Assembly: GCA_036867785.1 (NCBI GenBank)
Contig: CP145427.1
Location: 1 to 64,000, forward strand
DNA: 64,000 bases
Reading direction: 5' to 3'
Source: Plasmodiophora brassicae
Taxonomy: Eukaryota; Endomyxa: Phytomyxea; Phytomyxea; Plasmodiophorida
The notes beneath the pieces are model-generated. The model was not told where the DNA came from. It did no database searches and saw nothing but the letters and a program-made list of their open reading frames with translations. How positions within the stretch are numbered: position 1 is the first letter of the stretch; each line of letters begins with the position of its first letter. Shown here piece after piece: positions 32,110 through 42,985 of this stretch. A program made the translations under genes and the position numbers.

Positions 32110-33183
32110 ATGCCGTGCGCGTTCCCATGGACGGGCGCGTCCTGCGACGCCACCATCGGCGAGCGCCTGGCGTCGACCTACTCGGCGTACGTCGTCCTGT
32201 ACTCGCTGCTGACCGTGGCGGTCGGCCTGCCCACGCTCGGCGCCGTCGCCTGGCAGTGCAGCCGTAGGGGGTCGCTGGCGACGCCCTCGCTGGACCGCCC
32301 CGACGCCCTGCTCGTCCGCGTCGCGTTCGCCCTGGTCGCCTTCCTCATCCAGACGCCCGACCCGCTCGGCTACTACGCCATCTTGCCCGTCGGCGCCCTG
32401 GAGCTCACGTCGGCGCTGACGTCGCTCGTCCTCGCCTCGGTCGCCCTGTCGCTCGTCTTCCGCGCGTACAGATCGCTGCTGCTGCTCTGCGACGACGGCC
32501 TGTCGCAGATCGCGGGCCTGACGCGCGCCTACACGATGACGCAGTACGCCGTCGTCGCCCTGTGGATCGCGTTCCCGGTGGCGCAGGTCTGCGCGTCGGC
32601 GTCCGCGTCGCCGATCCTGAAGCTGGCGCCGATCCTGGCCACCGTGGTCGTCCTCGTCGTCGCGCACGTGTCCGCGTCCGCCGCCGCCATCGTCGCCGTC
32701 CAGCGCATGACGCGGTCGGCGACGACGTCGTCGACCGTCAGCGCCGTGACCTGCCAGACGCGGATGCGGGCGCATCACGCCTGCCGCACCGTCTGCCTGT
32801 CGACGCTGGCCCTGCTGTGCCTGTTCGTCCCCGTGACGCTGGCGCGCGTCGTGACGATCGCCGGGCGCGGCGTCTACCCCGACCCGACGCTCCTGCCGCG
32901 CACGTTCGCCGACCTCGTCCTGCTCAGCCTGTTCCGCCTGATGAAGCTGCTGTTCGCCGCCGGCGTCGCCGCCTGGGCCATGCACAGGACGGCGGCCGGC
33001 GCGTTCGACGTCGGCGCGGGGCCCGGTGCGCGCCTGCACGCCCAGCAGACGACGTCCTACTTCCTCAGGAGCGCCAACGCCGACGTCACCGTCGCCATCG
33101 AGCTCGTCGATGCGCTCCGGTCACGGGTCGCCGTCGTCGAGGCCGGCGTCGACGGCAAGGCGGCATCGCTGCCCACCTTCTGA
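32110..33183 (+). CDS. Seven-transmembrane protein of unknown family
   Basis: A single-exon frame of 357 residues from ATG 32110 shows seven hydrophobic helices: AYVVLYSLLTVAVGLPTLG, VRVAFALVAFLIQ, SALTSLVLASVALSLVF, YAVVALWIAFPVAQVC, LAPILATVVVLVVAHVSASA, LSTLALLCLFVPVTLA, and FRLMKLLFAAGVAAWAM. The C-terminal tail of about 60 residues is polar. The topology is receptor-like, but I see no class-defining GPCR motif (no DRY or NPxxY) and no transporter signature. It faces the next gene in convergent orientation, only 119 bp from its stop. Confidence 0.75.
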   Translation: MPCAFPWTGASCDATIGERLASTYSAYVVLYSLLTVAVGLPTLGAVAWQCSRRGSLATPSLDRPDALLVRVAFALVAFLIQTPDPLGYYAILPVGALELTSALTSLVLASVALSLVFRAYRSLLLLCDDGLSQIAGLTRAYTMTQYAVVALWIAFPVAQVCASASASPILKLAPILATVVVLVVAHVSASAAAIVAVQRMTRSATTSSTVSAVTCQTRMRAHHACRTVCLSTLALLCLFVPVTLARVVTIAGRGVYPDPTLLPRTFADLVLLSLFRLMKLLFAAGVAAWAMHRTAAGAFDVGAGPGARLHAQQTTSYFLRSANADVTVAIELVDALRSRVAVVEAGVDGKAASLPTF

Positions 33184-33301
33184 CCTCGCGTCACCACGAC
33201 ACGAACGCCGGCACCGCAATGTGTAAACTAAAACGCCACACAATGTACGACGACCTGCCGGGCGAGTATCGGCGCCCATTGTATTCGCGTGCTAACCTAC
33301 G

Positions 33302-36300
33302 TTATAACGCCGCCGCGTTGGCCGCCGCCACGCTGAACGGTTTCGGTTGCGGGAGCGCCTCGCCGAACGTGCACTCGGCTGCACAGACAGGCGGGTCAGT
33401 TGGCGCGTGTGCGCGTCCTGCCGCGCCCTGATCCGAACCTGTCTCCAGGGCGAGCGCCCGTCCGCGTAGCATCTCGCGCCGGTCCCGGTACGTCTTCGCC
33501 ATCCCGTACAGTGCGCCAAAGACGTCGCGGTCGCCAGGCCGGTGCGGTCGTGCCGGCGCCCGCTTGTCGGGTGTGGTGGGTGCCGGCGCCGGTGCTGCCG
33601 CGATGCTGGACGATAGGACGCCCTGTCGTTTGGCGCGCCGGACGACCTCGTTGCAGAACTGCGGGAACGTGATGGACGCGGGCGCGTCGGTGCCGCACGC
33701 GCCGATGACGGCGGCGACCAGGGGGCGCAGGTGCGCCGGCACCCGCGCGTCATCCAGGCGCAGGGCACTGGACGCGTCCACATGCCCGTCGTGGGCCAGC
33801 GCCGAGAACACCAACCGCAGCCGGTCGCGGACCGCCTTCTTGACCAGGCTGGCCGATTTCGACAGGATCGGCGGCGCTGGTGCCGGGTCGCGCGTGCGCG
33901 CCGCCCCCTGCGGCCGCTTCCACGACAGCTGGAACGCGACGAACTCGTCCGGCGAGCGGCACGGGCCGCCCGCCGATGCGACCGTCGGGCGGAACAGCGG
34001 CTTGCCGTCGTCGTCGACGGCCTCGTGCCGCTTCCGGAACGTCTCCAGCGCCTGCGCGCGCGTTCCGACCGTCAGTACGAGGGTGACGACGACGACGACG
34101 GCCGAGGTCGGCCAGGGCGCGCGACCCACCTGGTCCATGTACACCTTCGAGTTGTGCATGCGATCGATGAAGTCGCCGCTGACCGTATCGGCGGGCGCCG
34201 GCTTCTTGACGATGGTGGCGTTCGAGTCCACTGACAGGCGCTTCCGCTCGACGCCGTCGCGGTACAGCCGTTCGTGGACGGCGACGCCGTTGTCGTCTTG
34301 GACGACGACGGCGCTGTCGGCCGGCGGCTTGGCCGCCACCTCCGGGCGGAACGTGCACGGTTCCATCTCGCGTCGTTCGCGCTCCTCCATGTACATGACC
34401 ATGCGGCGCTGCGTCTGCGGCGACGTCCGCGATTCGCTAAACGACGACCCGCGGCGGTGGTGCCGCGCGATCAGCTGCGTCGTCGACGGGTCCAGCTGCG
34501 GACGGAAGGTCATGTCGCCGGCGCCGCCCGCCTCCGTCTCCTCCTGCATCTTCATCGACCGCTGCCGGCGCAGGTCCAGGAACCGAATGCCGTCCTCGTA
34601 CAGCCTGTCGCAGATCACGCTGCTGGTCGACGATGTCCGGCTGTGCTGCGCGGGACTGCGCCGCGGCGGCGCTGTCGGCGGTGCACCTCGTGAACTGCGC
34701 CTGTGTGTGCGCGCGGTGCGGCGGGGCGCTCCCGTCAGTGACGACCTCCACCTCGCGTGTCGTCCGGGCGTTACCTCAGCGCGTACAGCTTGTCGAAGAC
34801 GGTGGCGGGGCCCGTCCGCTTCTTGCGAGGCGGTCGAGGCGTGGAGGCTGCCGCCTCGATCGAGACGATCGTCGTCTGCGGCGCCTGCGACGATGGGTCC
34901 GCGCGCAGCGAGGTCGCAATGTGATCCAGCAGCCGGCGCCGGCACGATTCCGTCTGCGACAGGCCGTGGCGATCGGCGAAACGCAGAACGGCGCCGGTTC
35001 TGTGCTGCGCGCCGACGCCGTCTTTGCCGTCGTCCGCATCGTCAACCAGGCTGGCTTGGTAGACTGGCGACTTGGCTAGACCGGACACCTCCTGGCGTAC
35101 CATCTTGTGCAGGACGCGGTCCATCAGCCGGCGTTGCTGGACAGTGGACAGCACGTGCCGCCGCGAGAACTCATGCACCTGGTGCCGGGGTCGCGTTAAC
35201 GGATTCATACAACACACTGCCCGCCTTCGGGGTCACCTTGTCGACAACGTCGTCGCCCGCATAGAGCTCGAACCGCTGCACGGCCGTTCGCCTGCCGTCA
35301 ATGTCGACCTTGATGACCAGGCATGGCGCTCGGTCGGTCTCCTCGGCGGCCTGGACGTCGTCGGGCGTCTCCGGGGACCTGACCGGGTGAGCCGGCTGTC
35401 GGCTCTGGTGGATTTGCTCGAGGAGGCGTCGCCGTTGGTCGCCCTGCGCGGACAGCTGTCGATGATCGCAGAACGCCAGGACCTTGTCGACGTTCAGCAT
35501 GGCCATCAGGTCGTCGTCGCACAGCAGGTCGTCGACGGGGGCATCGCCGGGCGTCGCATCAATCGCAATCGTGTACTCGGTGACCGGGACCGGCCCGGGC
35601 GACGACGCCAGGCGCTCCATGTTCACGAACAGGGCCGCGAACAGGTGCCGACGTTGGGCGACCGACAACCCGTGCTCAATGACGAACGCCTCCGTCTTCT
35701 CGATGACGCCATCGGCGGCGCGCAGCTCGATGCGCCCCAGAGGCGCATCCGCCAACGTGACCGCCACGTTGACGGATGGGGTCGCCGTCGGCGTCGTCGT
35801 CTCGTTGAGACGGACGGTCTCGGTGATCGTACCGTCGATGTGGTCCAGGACGTGGTCCAGCAGCATCTTCCGCTTGGTGTCGCTTAGGTTGTGCTGGTTG
35901 GCGAAGTGGTCGACCTGCCCACCGATGCACTTAGGCGAGACGCGCACGACGCGGAGCAGTGCTTCGAACCTTCGCGATGGGATCGTCCCCAGACATCACT
36001 GTCAGCATCGTGTCACGGCTGCCGCTTGCGCTGTCGACCCGGACGTGCACGACGAGGCCATCGCTGGCCTGCGGAGGTGGTTCCTGGGTCCCTTCGGCGG
36101 CTTTGGCGCTGGGTGGCTCCCAGTCGTCGACATCGACGTCGTCGTCGGTAATCGACGAGGTGCCGACTGAATCGTCGTAGCGAAGTGGGAATTCGCGGTA
36201 GCTGCTGTTGGTGTCTCGGTTCCCACGAAGCAGGCGGGCGGCGTTTGTGTTCGGGGTCATGGCGCGCGTCAACGCCGACGTGATCCGCTCGGCAAGAGCG

Positions 36301-36449
36301 GCGACCAGCGACTTGTCCTGCTTGTGCTCGCGTAGGAAGTCCATGGCCTGCGCGACGGAAGACACGCCGGGCCGGGCGTGCAAGATGGCCACCTTGCCAT
36401 TCGGCAGGTCCACACGAATACGGACGGGCCGGGGCGCGTCAGACGCCAT
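33302..36449 (-). CDS. Six-repeat protein with C-terminal LY/TFRP motifs, function unknown
   Basis: Five exons (36449-35970, 35914-35237, 35178-34775, 34700-34130, 34051-33302) join in frame to 960 residues. About residues 8-470 hold six degenerate units: a beta-rich stretch, a Gly-Asp-Asp-like turn, then F-x(2-3)-H-x-L-S and LLDHI, as in VDHFANQHNLSDTKRKMLLD, VHEFSRRHVLSTVQQRRLMD and RFADRHGLSQTESCRRRLLD. The C-terminal half has LY motifs (FDKLYALR, CDRLYEDGIRF, HERLYRDGVERK) and F-R-P motifs (TFRPQLDPS, TFRPEVAAK, LFRPTVAS). I recall similar motif pairs in uncharacterised, possibly ciliary, protist proteins, but assign no function. Introns 1 and 2 sit at the same point and phase in units 2 and 5 (IAK|VDHF, VDK|VHEF). 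Confidence 0.85.
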
Positions 36450-37197
36450 CCGGCGACCTAGCGGTTTACAGGTGACGGAATGGTCGACGAGTACCCGATG
36501 ACGATCGCCCGCAGGAATACATCAGCGCGATTCGGGATACCTAACGCGATCGTGTCGTACTAGTCTTTAATGACGCGCGTATAATAGGTACAATTCGCTT
36601 AGCTCCAGCTCAGCTTTGGCCAGGGTACCTAAGGCATCTGCAACTTGCACAACCCAGACGGGGAGCTGACAGCATCAGGTTCGGGATGTCATACTGAACA
36701 GGGCGGCGTTGATGAATTTGGTTAGGAGCGATGCTACGGTCCAGGTGCATATATGAGCATCGGAGCCAGCTCGTCGATTGCCGCCGCCGGTTACATATTC
36801 TGAAACCGGGAAACGCTTGCCCATGCCGTACAGCCGTGAATACAATTCCGATTAATGGCCGTGTGTCCAAAGCCAAGAGCCCAGGCAGATTGCCTCTCGA
36901 TGTAAAGGGCCTGCAGTCGTCGTTTTGACGGGTCCTGTAATTAGCGTTCCGCGTGAAGATAAGCCGCGTGTGGTATGTCAGGATTCCACGGGCCTCCATC
37001 CAGCGTACTCCGCAACTGCCGGTGTGCGACTCTGACCAACCGCTTGTCAAGTCACGCAGTTTGCGGGCGTGGTCCGAGACGCAGTCCGCAATGTCGCTGT
37101 CGGGAGGCGCAGCTACCGCAGTCCGGCGGAGGACCCATTCGATTATTGGAACGTTTGCGTGGACAGGCCTCGAAGAACGCGAAGGACACCGACCGGA
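36450..37197. other. Intergenic region, start of segmental duplicate
   Basis: No gene recognised up to about 37025. From there to 37197 the sequence is homologous to the region upstream of the second secreted-protein gene (39860-40139), so it is probably the promoter or 5' UTR. Confidence 0.5.
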
Positions 37198-39129
37198 ATG
37201 ATGTCAGGTACGGCTGCGTTCACTGTAGCGTGCGTGCTCATGGCCGCCTTCGTGGTTGCCGGCCAGGAGCGCAGAAATGGCATGCCGAGTCGTCACCTAC
37301 GCGACAGACGCCCAGGAACGCACGACGATGGGACCCATCAGGAGCTGGCAGCGGAGACGCGGCTACTGAAGATTCGCAACGGCATCGAAGAATTCCAAAC
37401 CGAAATCAGCAGTGCTACAGATGTCGACACTCTCCGTACCAGTCTCCAGACGATGTGTTCGCCTTGCGATCGCCGCCCCCTGACGTTACCGCCACCGCTT
37501 CCCGAAGCCCTGCAACCCACGTTCACCGGAGTCTCCTTCATCTCGAAAGGTGAATCGCCGTCGACGGATGCCCAGGTGGTCAGGCCAGATACGCGCCGCG
37601 ATGATTCAGGCGACGTGAAGCAAGCCAAGCCGAAATCTGTCAGCTTCGCCGCTGATCACCTTCCGGGCGCTCCTCGCCGCGGTGCCAAGTGGTTCCCAAG
37701 TGATACTCGGGCTGACTGCCGCCACACCTTTTCTTTTGAACGGCTTCCCGAATTAGGTGCTCCTTCTGCATGGACGCATTACACGAATCGGGCGGCAATC
37801 GATTCTGAGGAGGACACGTCTTCAAGCAAACAGACGCCTGCAGGCACGCGGAGAGTCGCACAGCCTCTAGGCAAGTCGATACTCCAGACGCTTGGCCTTC
37901 AGAACGAAAACGATCGTCACGATGCTACCGACGTTAATCCAGGTCCTGTCGTTTCCCACGGGAGCAGCTCGGTGCGTCCTCTATCTAACGGCAACACTCG
38001 AAACGTCGGTAACAATGGCGTGCACGACGTCGACGATGACGATGGTGGACGCATGGTACATCCATCTTCAGGAATGCGGGTGTCAGCAAATCATGTTCAT
38101 CCTGGGGAGCACAGCAAGTCAGCCAGCAAGCAATACCACATTCCGTCGGCCGTCAGGCCTCCTGCAGAATCGGTTCGCGAAGATCCTGAGAGCAACATTG
38201 ACGACAACGACGCCGAAATCGTAGAAGATGAGATCGCGAACCAATCCGACGACGCCGCTGATGCTCCGCCTTTATCGAGCATTCCGTCATTGTCAAGCGG
38301 TTCGTCATGTTCCCCCGAGGACTCTGAGGGCAGCGTTGACGGCAATGACGAAGTCGTTGAAGATGACATCGCGTATCAATCCGAGGCCGCTCCTGACTAC
38401 GTCGCCGGTTCTCCGCCTTTATCGAGCATTTCGTCACCGTCCAGCAATCCACCAAGTTCGTTGGCCTCGCCAAACTCGTCGCCGCTATCGCAGCCGTCGA
38501 CTCTGAGCAGCTTGCGCACGTTCGTCTGGCCAGATATGCCGAATGCCGCCAGCCCGTCACCGTTCTATCCGCCAACCCGGAGCAGGCCCGTCGAGACCCG
38601 TTCCGCACGGTTCAACCCCCCAGCAACGAGCACGCCCCCTGTGACGCCCCGCTCAGGGCGGTTTGTTCGTCCGACAGTGGACACGGCCTCTGGGAGTCGT
38701 TCTGCACGGTTCGCATCGAGGCCTGCAGCATCCATGGCTTCTGGACGCGTTTCTCCACGGTTCGCTTGGCAAAGAGTCAACAGTAAGAAGAGGTCAGGGC
38801 CGTCCAGCATGTCACCATCGCTCGGTCCCGTACCTTGGACACCGGGACCTAATTCCCATGCACCACCGAGTGCTTCACCTGTCTGCTCATCGACACGGAT
38901 CCCGCCGAGGTCGGTCACTGCGGCCCGTACCGCATCGAAACGCCCTCAATGGCCTCGAAACAAGGGTCCGAAGGACGCGCCTTCGCGTGAAAGCGTTCTA
39001 CGTCATCATGCCATTCTGCTTCGCCTGCGGAAGTTTCGTCTAACTTGTTGCAGCGGCAGTTCCAATAAGGCGGATGCTGAAGAGCTTCGGCTACTGCGCA
39101 GCACCAGCCGTCGCTCGGCCAATGAATGA
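37198..39129 (+). CDS. Predicted secreted disordered protein, copy 1
   Basis: A single-exon frame of 643 residues starts MMSGTAAFTVACVLMAAFVV with AGQ after it, a good signal peptide. One module follows (GIEEFQTEISSATDVDTLRT to PEALQPTFTGVSFISKGES). The remainder is long, Ser/Pro/Asp-rich and disordered, with acidic blocks (DDNDAEIVEDEIAN; DGNDEVVEDDIAYQ) and repeated S-x-R-F motifs (TRSARFNPP, RSGRFVRPT, SRSARFASR). The C-terminus is basic. No enzyme domain is seen. Its paralogue lies 1 kb downstream on the same strand. A secreted structural or host-directed protein is plausible; no specific role can be assigned. Confidence 0.75.
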   Translation: MMSGTAAFTVACVLMAAFVVAGQERRNGMPSRHLRDRRPGTHDDGTHQELAAETRLLKIRNGIEEFQTEISSATDVDTLRTSLQTMCSPCDRRPLTLPPPLPEALQPTFTGVSFISKGESPSTDAQVVRPDTRRDDSGDVKQAKPKSVSFAADHLPGAPRRGAKWFPSDTRADCRHTFSFERLPELGAPSAWTHYTNRAAIDSEEDTSSSKQTPAGTRRVAQPLGKSILQTLGLQNENDRHDATDVNPGPVVSHGSSSVRPLSNGNTRNVGNNGVHDVDDDDGGRMVHPSSGMRVSANHVHPGEHSKSASKQYHIPSAVRPPAESVREDPESNIDDNDAEIVEDEIANQSDDAADAPPLSSIPSLSSGSSCSPEDSEGSVDGNDEVVEDDIAYQSEAAPDYVAGSPPLSSISSPSSNPPSSLASPNSSPLSQPSTLSSLRTFVWPDMPNAASPSPFYPPTRSRPVETRSARFNPPATSTPPVTPRSGRFVRPTVDTASGSRSARFASRPAASMASGRVSPRFAWQRVNSKKRSGPSSMSPSLGPVPWTPGPNSHAPPSASPVCSSTRIPPRSVTAARTASKRPQWPRNKGPKDAPSRESVLRHHAILLRLRKFRLTCCSGSSNKADAEELRLLRSTSRRSANE

Positions 39130-40139
39130 ACGTCAACAGCCATCGTCGCCGAGAATGATCCAAATAACAAGCAGTCAATACAGACCGCCGCGTTTCCGCT
39201 TTCGTTCCAATGATTCCGTCCATGTCGTACTCGTTAACGTTACTCGAATCCTACCCGGATATGCTCGTCACTCTGGACCACTTGTCCTGTGTCGGCCGAC
39301 CGGGTTCGCGTCGTCAATTGGACTTGGCGGTTCAGCCGTACGTGTGAGCATCGTGGTTCACACGACAGCAGTGTTCCTTTACAATCACGTGCGCAAAGTT
39401 CAGCCCAATTACTAATAATTATACGACAAGGTTTGATATGCTCCAGGAGCGCCCCCAGCGATCAGGTACACGAATGCCCTTGGTTAGTTGCATTTTCGAT
39501 GCGATTGTAGTATGTCGTCTGCAACTCTGGTGCCTAGGTAGCTGTACTGCTGAAGCGGGAATCTCGCTGGCGGAATGTTTATATGTATTTATTTTCCGCC
39601 AGAGAATGCCGTGTTCCGATGACTGAAATCCCGTCAATGATTTCGTCATCATCAGTACGATCTTGTCCACAGCCCCAACGAACATATTGGCGTCAACAGT
39701 GGCAGTTCCTCCTGCGACCTTGCATGGACAACCAGTTCCCCCGTAGCCTGGTTGTCGTCATCAAGGACTTGTTCCAAGACGCAAGACCGCTTGGAGAGGA
39801 GAGCAATGGCGGTCTTAATGGAAGGAATTACTGTATCGCTACACCACAACTGCCGGGGCGCACTTGACCACCCGCTGGTCAAGTCACGCAGTTTGCAGAC
39901 GCAGTCCGAGGCGCAGTCCGAGACGCAGTCCGAGACGCAGTCCGGGACGCAGTCCGAGACGCAGTCCGAGACGCAGTCCGAGACGCAGTCCGAGACGCAG
40001 TCCGAGACGCAGTCCGCAGTCTCGCTGCCCGGAGGTGACGGAGACCCTCACAATTTCCGCGCTCCAGCGGAAGGCACATTCGTCTTTTGGAACGTTTGCG
40101 TTCGTCAAGTCTTCAAGCGCGTGAAGGACATTGCCCAAA
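39130..40139. other. Intergenic region between the two secreted-protein genes
   Basis: The first 300 bp match the 3' flank of the second copy (CGCGTTTCCGCTTTCGTTCC occurs at about 39189 and 42546). Nothing is recognised in 39440-39860. The last 280 bp contain a 12-bp minisatellite and sequence homologous to the region upstream of copy 1. Confidence 0.55.
39898..40017. repeat. 12-bp minisatellite, ten units (GACGCAGTCCGA)
   Basis: Ten tandem units with three variant bases end 122 bp before the start codon of secreted copy 2. The homologous position upstream of copy 1 (about 37073-37090) has a single GACGCAGTCCG, so the array expanded after the gene duplication. It stays open as a Ser-Glu-Thr-Gln repeat frame, but that frame differs from the downstream gene. 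Confidence 0.93.
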
Positions 40140-42485
40140 ATGACGGCAGGTACGGCCTCATTCAGTGTAGCTTGCATGCTCATGACCGCTTTCGTGGTTG
40201 CCGGCCGGGAGCGCAGCAATGGCCAGCCGAGTCATCACCGACGCAACAGACGTCCAGGAATGCACGGCGGCGGGCCCTATCAGGAGCTGGCAGAGGAGAC
40301 GTGGCTACTGTCGATCCGCTACGGCATCGAAGAATTCCACACCGAAATCAGCAGTGCTACAGATGTCGACACGTTCCGCGCCGAGCTCCAGGCCACGTGG
40401 TCTGACGGTCTCCCGGTCCTGGCGTTTTCGCCACCTCTTTCCGAAGCCCTGCAACCCACGTTCACCGGAGTACTTGTCCTCTCGATAGCCGAGTCGTCGG
40501 CGGCGCCTTCGGGGAATCCCCAGGCCCTCAGTACTGATGACTTGGATGCAGACTGCACACCTCCATGGCAGGACCATGTTCCTTTACCTGAACGGTCGCG
40601 TTTCTCTGCGCAACGTAAGCCGCCCAAGCAAGTTCAAATTGCATCGAATGGCCGTCCTCAGACGTCGACTGCTGACCGATCGGTTCTGAGTATACGCGAG
40701 CGCAGGTCGGATAACCGCCGTGATCGGACGACAGGCAAAGTGAAACAAGTCAAGCCGATTGCTGATAACGCCATCGTTGGTGACCTAACTTCCCGCCGCA
40801 CCCACGCCAAGTCGAGCCAGCGACGCCAAAGGCAACCAGGAATGCAGGACGCCGGAACCTACCAGGAACCGCCGGCAACGGAGACGTCGCGGAAGTTGAC
40901 GATTCGCTACAACGGCGGGGAGTTCTTCGCCGTAATCCGCAACGCTGCCGATGCCGACACTCTCCGTACAGGGCTCCAGGCCATGGATGCTTATGCCGGC
41001 CCCCTCGACTTTTCGCCACCGCTTCCGGAAGCCCTGCTACCCACGTTCACCGGAGTCCTAGTCATCTCGAAAGGCGAATCGCCGTCGACGGATGCCGGCC
41101 AGGCGCCGGTCAGGACAGATACGCACCGCGATGTTTCAGGCGACGCGAAGCAAGCCAAGCCGAAGTCTGGCAGCGTCGCCGCTGATGACCTTCCGGGCGC
41201 TCCTCGCCGCCGCGCCAAATGGTTCCCAAGTCCCGAATTAGGTGATCATTCTGCATGGACTCATTATACGAATTGGGCGGCAATCGATTCTGATCAAGAG
41301 GACACGTCTACAAGCAAACAGACGCCTGCGGGCACGCGGAGAGTCGCACAGCCTCTGAGCAAATCGATACTCCAAGCGCTTGGCCTTCAGGACGAAAACG
41401 ATCGTCACGATGCCACTGACGTTAACCCAGGTCCTGCCGTTTCCCAGCTGGGTTGCACTGGGCGCCCACATTCGAACGGCAACGCTCGACGCGTCGATAA
41501 CAGTGGCGTGCACGACGTCGACGATGTAGCACAGAAAGCTCATGGTCACAAGGTAACTCCGTCTGTAAGAATGCAGGCGTCTGCAAATCATTCTCCTCCT
41601 GGGGTGCGCAGCAAGTCAGCCAGCAAGCAAGTCCACGTTCCATCGGTCATCACGCCTCCTGCGGAATTGGTTCCCGAAGACTCTGAGGGCAGCATTGACG
41701 ACAATGACGAAGTCGTAGAAGATGTCGCAGCGCATCTGTTCGCGGCCCCTCCTGACTACGTCACCGGTTATCCGCCTTTGTCGAGCATTTCGTCACTGTC
41801 GAGCAATCCACCAAATTCGTTGGCGTCGTCAATCTCGTCGCCCCTATCGCAACCGTCGACTGTGAGCAGCTTGCGCACGTTCACCTGGCCAGATATGGCG
41901 AATGCCGCCAGCCCGCCACCGTTCTATCCGCCAACCCGGAGCAGACCCGTTGAGACCCGTTCCGCACGGTTCAACCCCCCAACAGCATACACGCCCTCTG
42001 TGAGCCGTTCAGGACGGTTTGTTCGTCCAACAGTGGACACGGCCTCTGGGAGTCGTTCTGCACGGTTCGCATCGCGGCCAGCAGCGTCCATGGCTCCTGG
42101 ATGCTATTCCGCACGATTCGCTTCGGAAAGATTCGGCAGCGCGTCAAGTTCAGTTGCGACCTTTATGTCACCACCGCTGAGCCCCATACGTTTGTTGTCG
42201 GGATCCAATTCCCCTGCGTCACAGAGTGTGCGCCCTGTGGACCCACCGCCACGGCGCTCCATTCGGGCGACACCGGTCTCGGCGGCGCGAACCGCATCGA
42301 AACGTCAACAACGGCCTAAGAGCAAGCGCCCGAAGGACGCGCCTTCGCGTGAAAGCACTCCGCGTCGTCAGGCCTTTCTGGCTGGCCTACAGAAGCTTCG
42401 TCTAGGCATATGCAGCAGCAGTTCCTCTGTGACTGCTGCATGCCTTCGAACACTTCGCAGCACCCGCCGCCCTGCCAATGAATGA
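40140..42485 (+). CDS. Predicted secreted disordered protein, copy 2 (module duplicated)
   Basis: A single-exon frame of 781 residues starts MTAGTASFSVACMLMTAFVV with AGR after it, a signal peptide matching copy 1. It differs by having two N-terminal modules: YGIEEFHTEISSATDVDTFR to ALQPTFTGVLVLSIAESS, then YNGGEFFAVIRNAADADTLR to ALLPTFTGVLVISKGES. Copy 1 has one. The acidic blocks, S-x-R-F repeats and basic C-terminus are shared. The extra roughly 200 residues between the modules are Arg/Lys/Thr-rich. Both copies keep an open frame, so both are probably expressed and constrained despite divergence. Confidence 0.75.
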   Translation: MTAGTASFSVACMLMTAFVVAGRERSNGQPSHHRRNRRPGMHGGGPYQELAEETWLLSIRYGIEEFHTEISSATDVDTFRAELQATWSDGLPVLAFSPPLSEALQPTFTGVLVLSIAESSAAPSGNPQALSTDDLDADCTPPWQDHVPLPERSRFSAQRKPPKQVQIASNGRPQTSTADRSVLSIRERRSDNRRDRTTGKVKQVKPIADNAIVGDLTSRRTHAKSSQRRQRQPGMQDAGTYQEPPATETSRKLTIRYNGGEFFAVIRNAADADTLRTGLQAMDAYAGPLDFSPPLPEALLPTFTGVLVISKGESPSTDAGQAPVRTDTHRDVSGDAKQAKPKSGSVAADDLPGAPRRRAKWFPSPELGDHSAWTHYTNWAAIDSDQEDTSTSKQTPAGTRRVAQPLSKSILQALGLQDENDRHDATDVNPGPAVSQLGCTGRPHSNGNARRVDNSGVHDVDDVAQKAHGHKVTPSVRMQASANHSPPGVRSKSASKQVHVPSVITPPAELVPEDSEGSIDDNDEVVEDVAAHLFAAPPDYVTGYPPLSSISSLSSNPPNSLASSISSPLSQPSTVSSLRTFTWPDMANAASPPPFYPPTRSRPVETRSARFNPPTAYTPSVSRSGRFVRPTVDTASGSRSARFASRPAASMAPGCYSARFASERFGSASSSVATFMSPPLSPIRLLSGSNSPASQSVRPVDPPPRRSIRATPVSAARTASKRQQRPKSKRPKDAPSRESTPRRQAFLAGLQKLRLGICSSSSSVTAACLRTLRSTRRPANE

Positions 42486-42985
42486 AGGTCACAGCCATGG
42501 TCGCCGAGAATGACCCAATGAACAAGCCGTCAATACAGACCGCCGCGTTTCCGCTTTCGTTCCCAATTAGATCCGTCCATGTCGCGCTCGTTACTCGCAA
42601 CTTCGGATATGTTCGTCACTTTGAACCGGTTGGTCTTGAGCGGCCGTACGGGTTCGCGTCGTTGATCGGACATGTCGGTGGTCCAGCCGTAACAACAACA
42701 GTGTTCCTTGCGTACGATCGGTGCACAATGGTCGCACAATTATTATTATACGACAACGTCGCACAGGACCGAAATCCGATGCACCGAAGTTACGTTTCTG
42801 CTCGATGTATCGGCGACGTATCTGACAAGTGATGCAGCGAAGATACGACGTGCTCGATTGGGAGCAGCGAGCTATCCGAAACGCCAAGGGTACGCCGGTC
42901 CTTCTGAAGGTTCACGTGCCGGGGAATGTTTCCGGTTGTCGGATTACGGATCAATGATGTCAACCCAGCTAACAGTACAACAGCA

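Larger units (their letters stand above)
37025..42760. repeat. Tandem segmental duplication holding the two secreted-protein genes
   Basis: Unit 1 is about 37025-39440 and unit 2 about 39860-42760. Homology includes upstream sequence (CTTGTCAAGTCACGCAGTTTG versus CTGGTCAAGTCACGCAGTTTG), coding regions and 3' flank. Divergence is substantial with many indels, so the duplication is not recent. Confidence 0.85.

Noticed and set aside
39752-40405. Ser-Glu-Thr-Gln repeat protein encoded by the minisatellite
   Set aside because: The frame then runs through the secreted-protein gene in the wrong phase, and the homologous region of copy 1 does not encode it.
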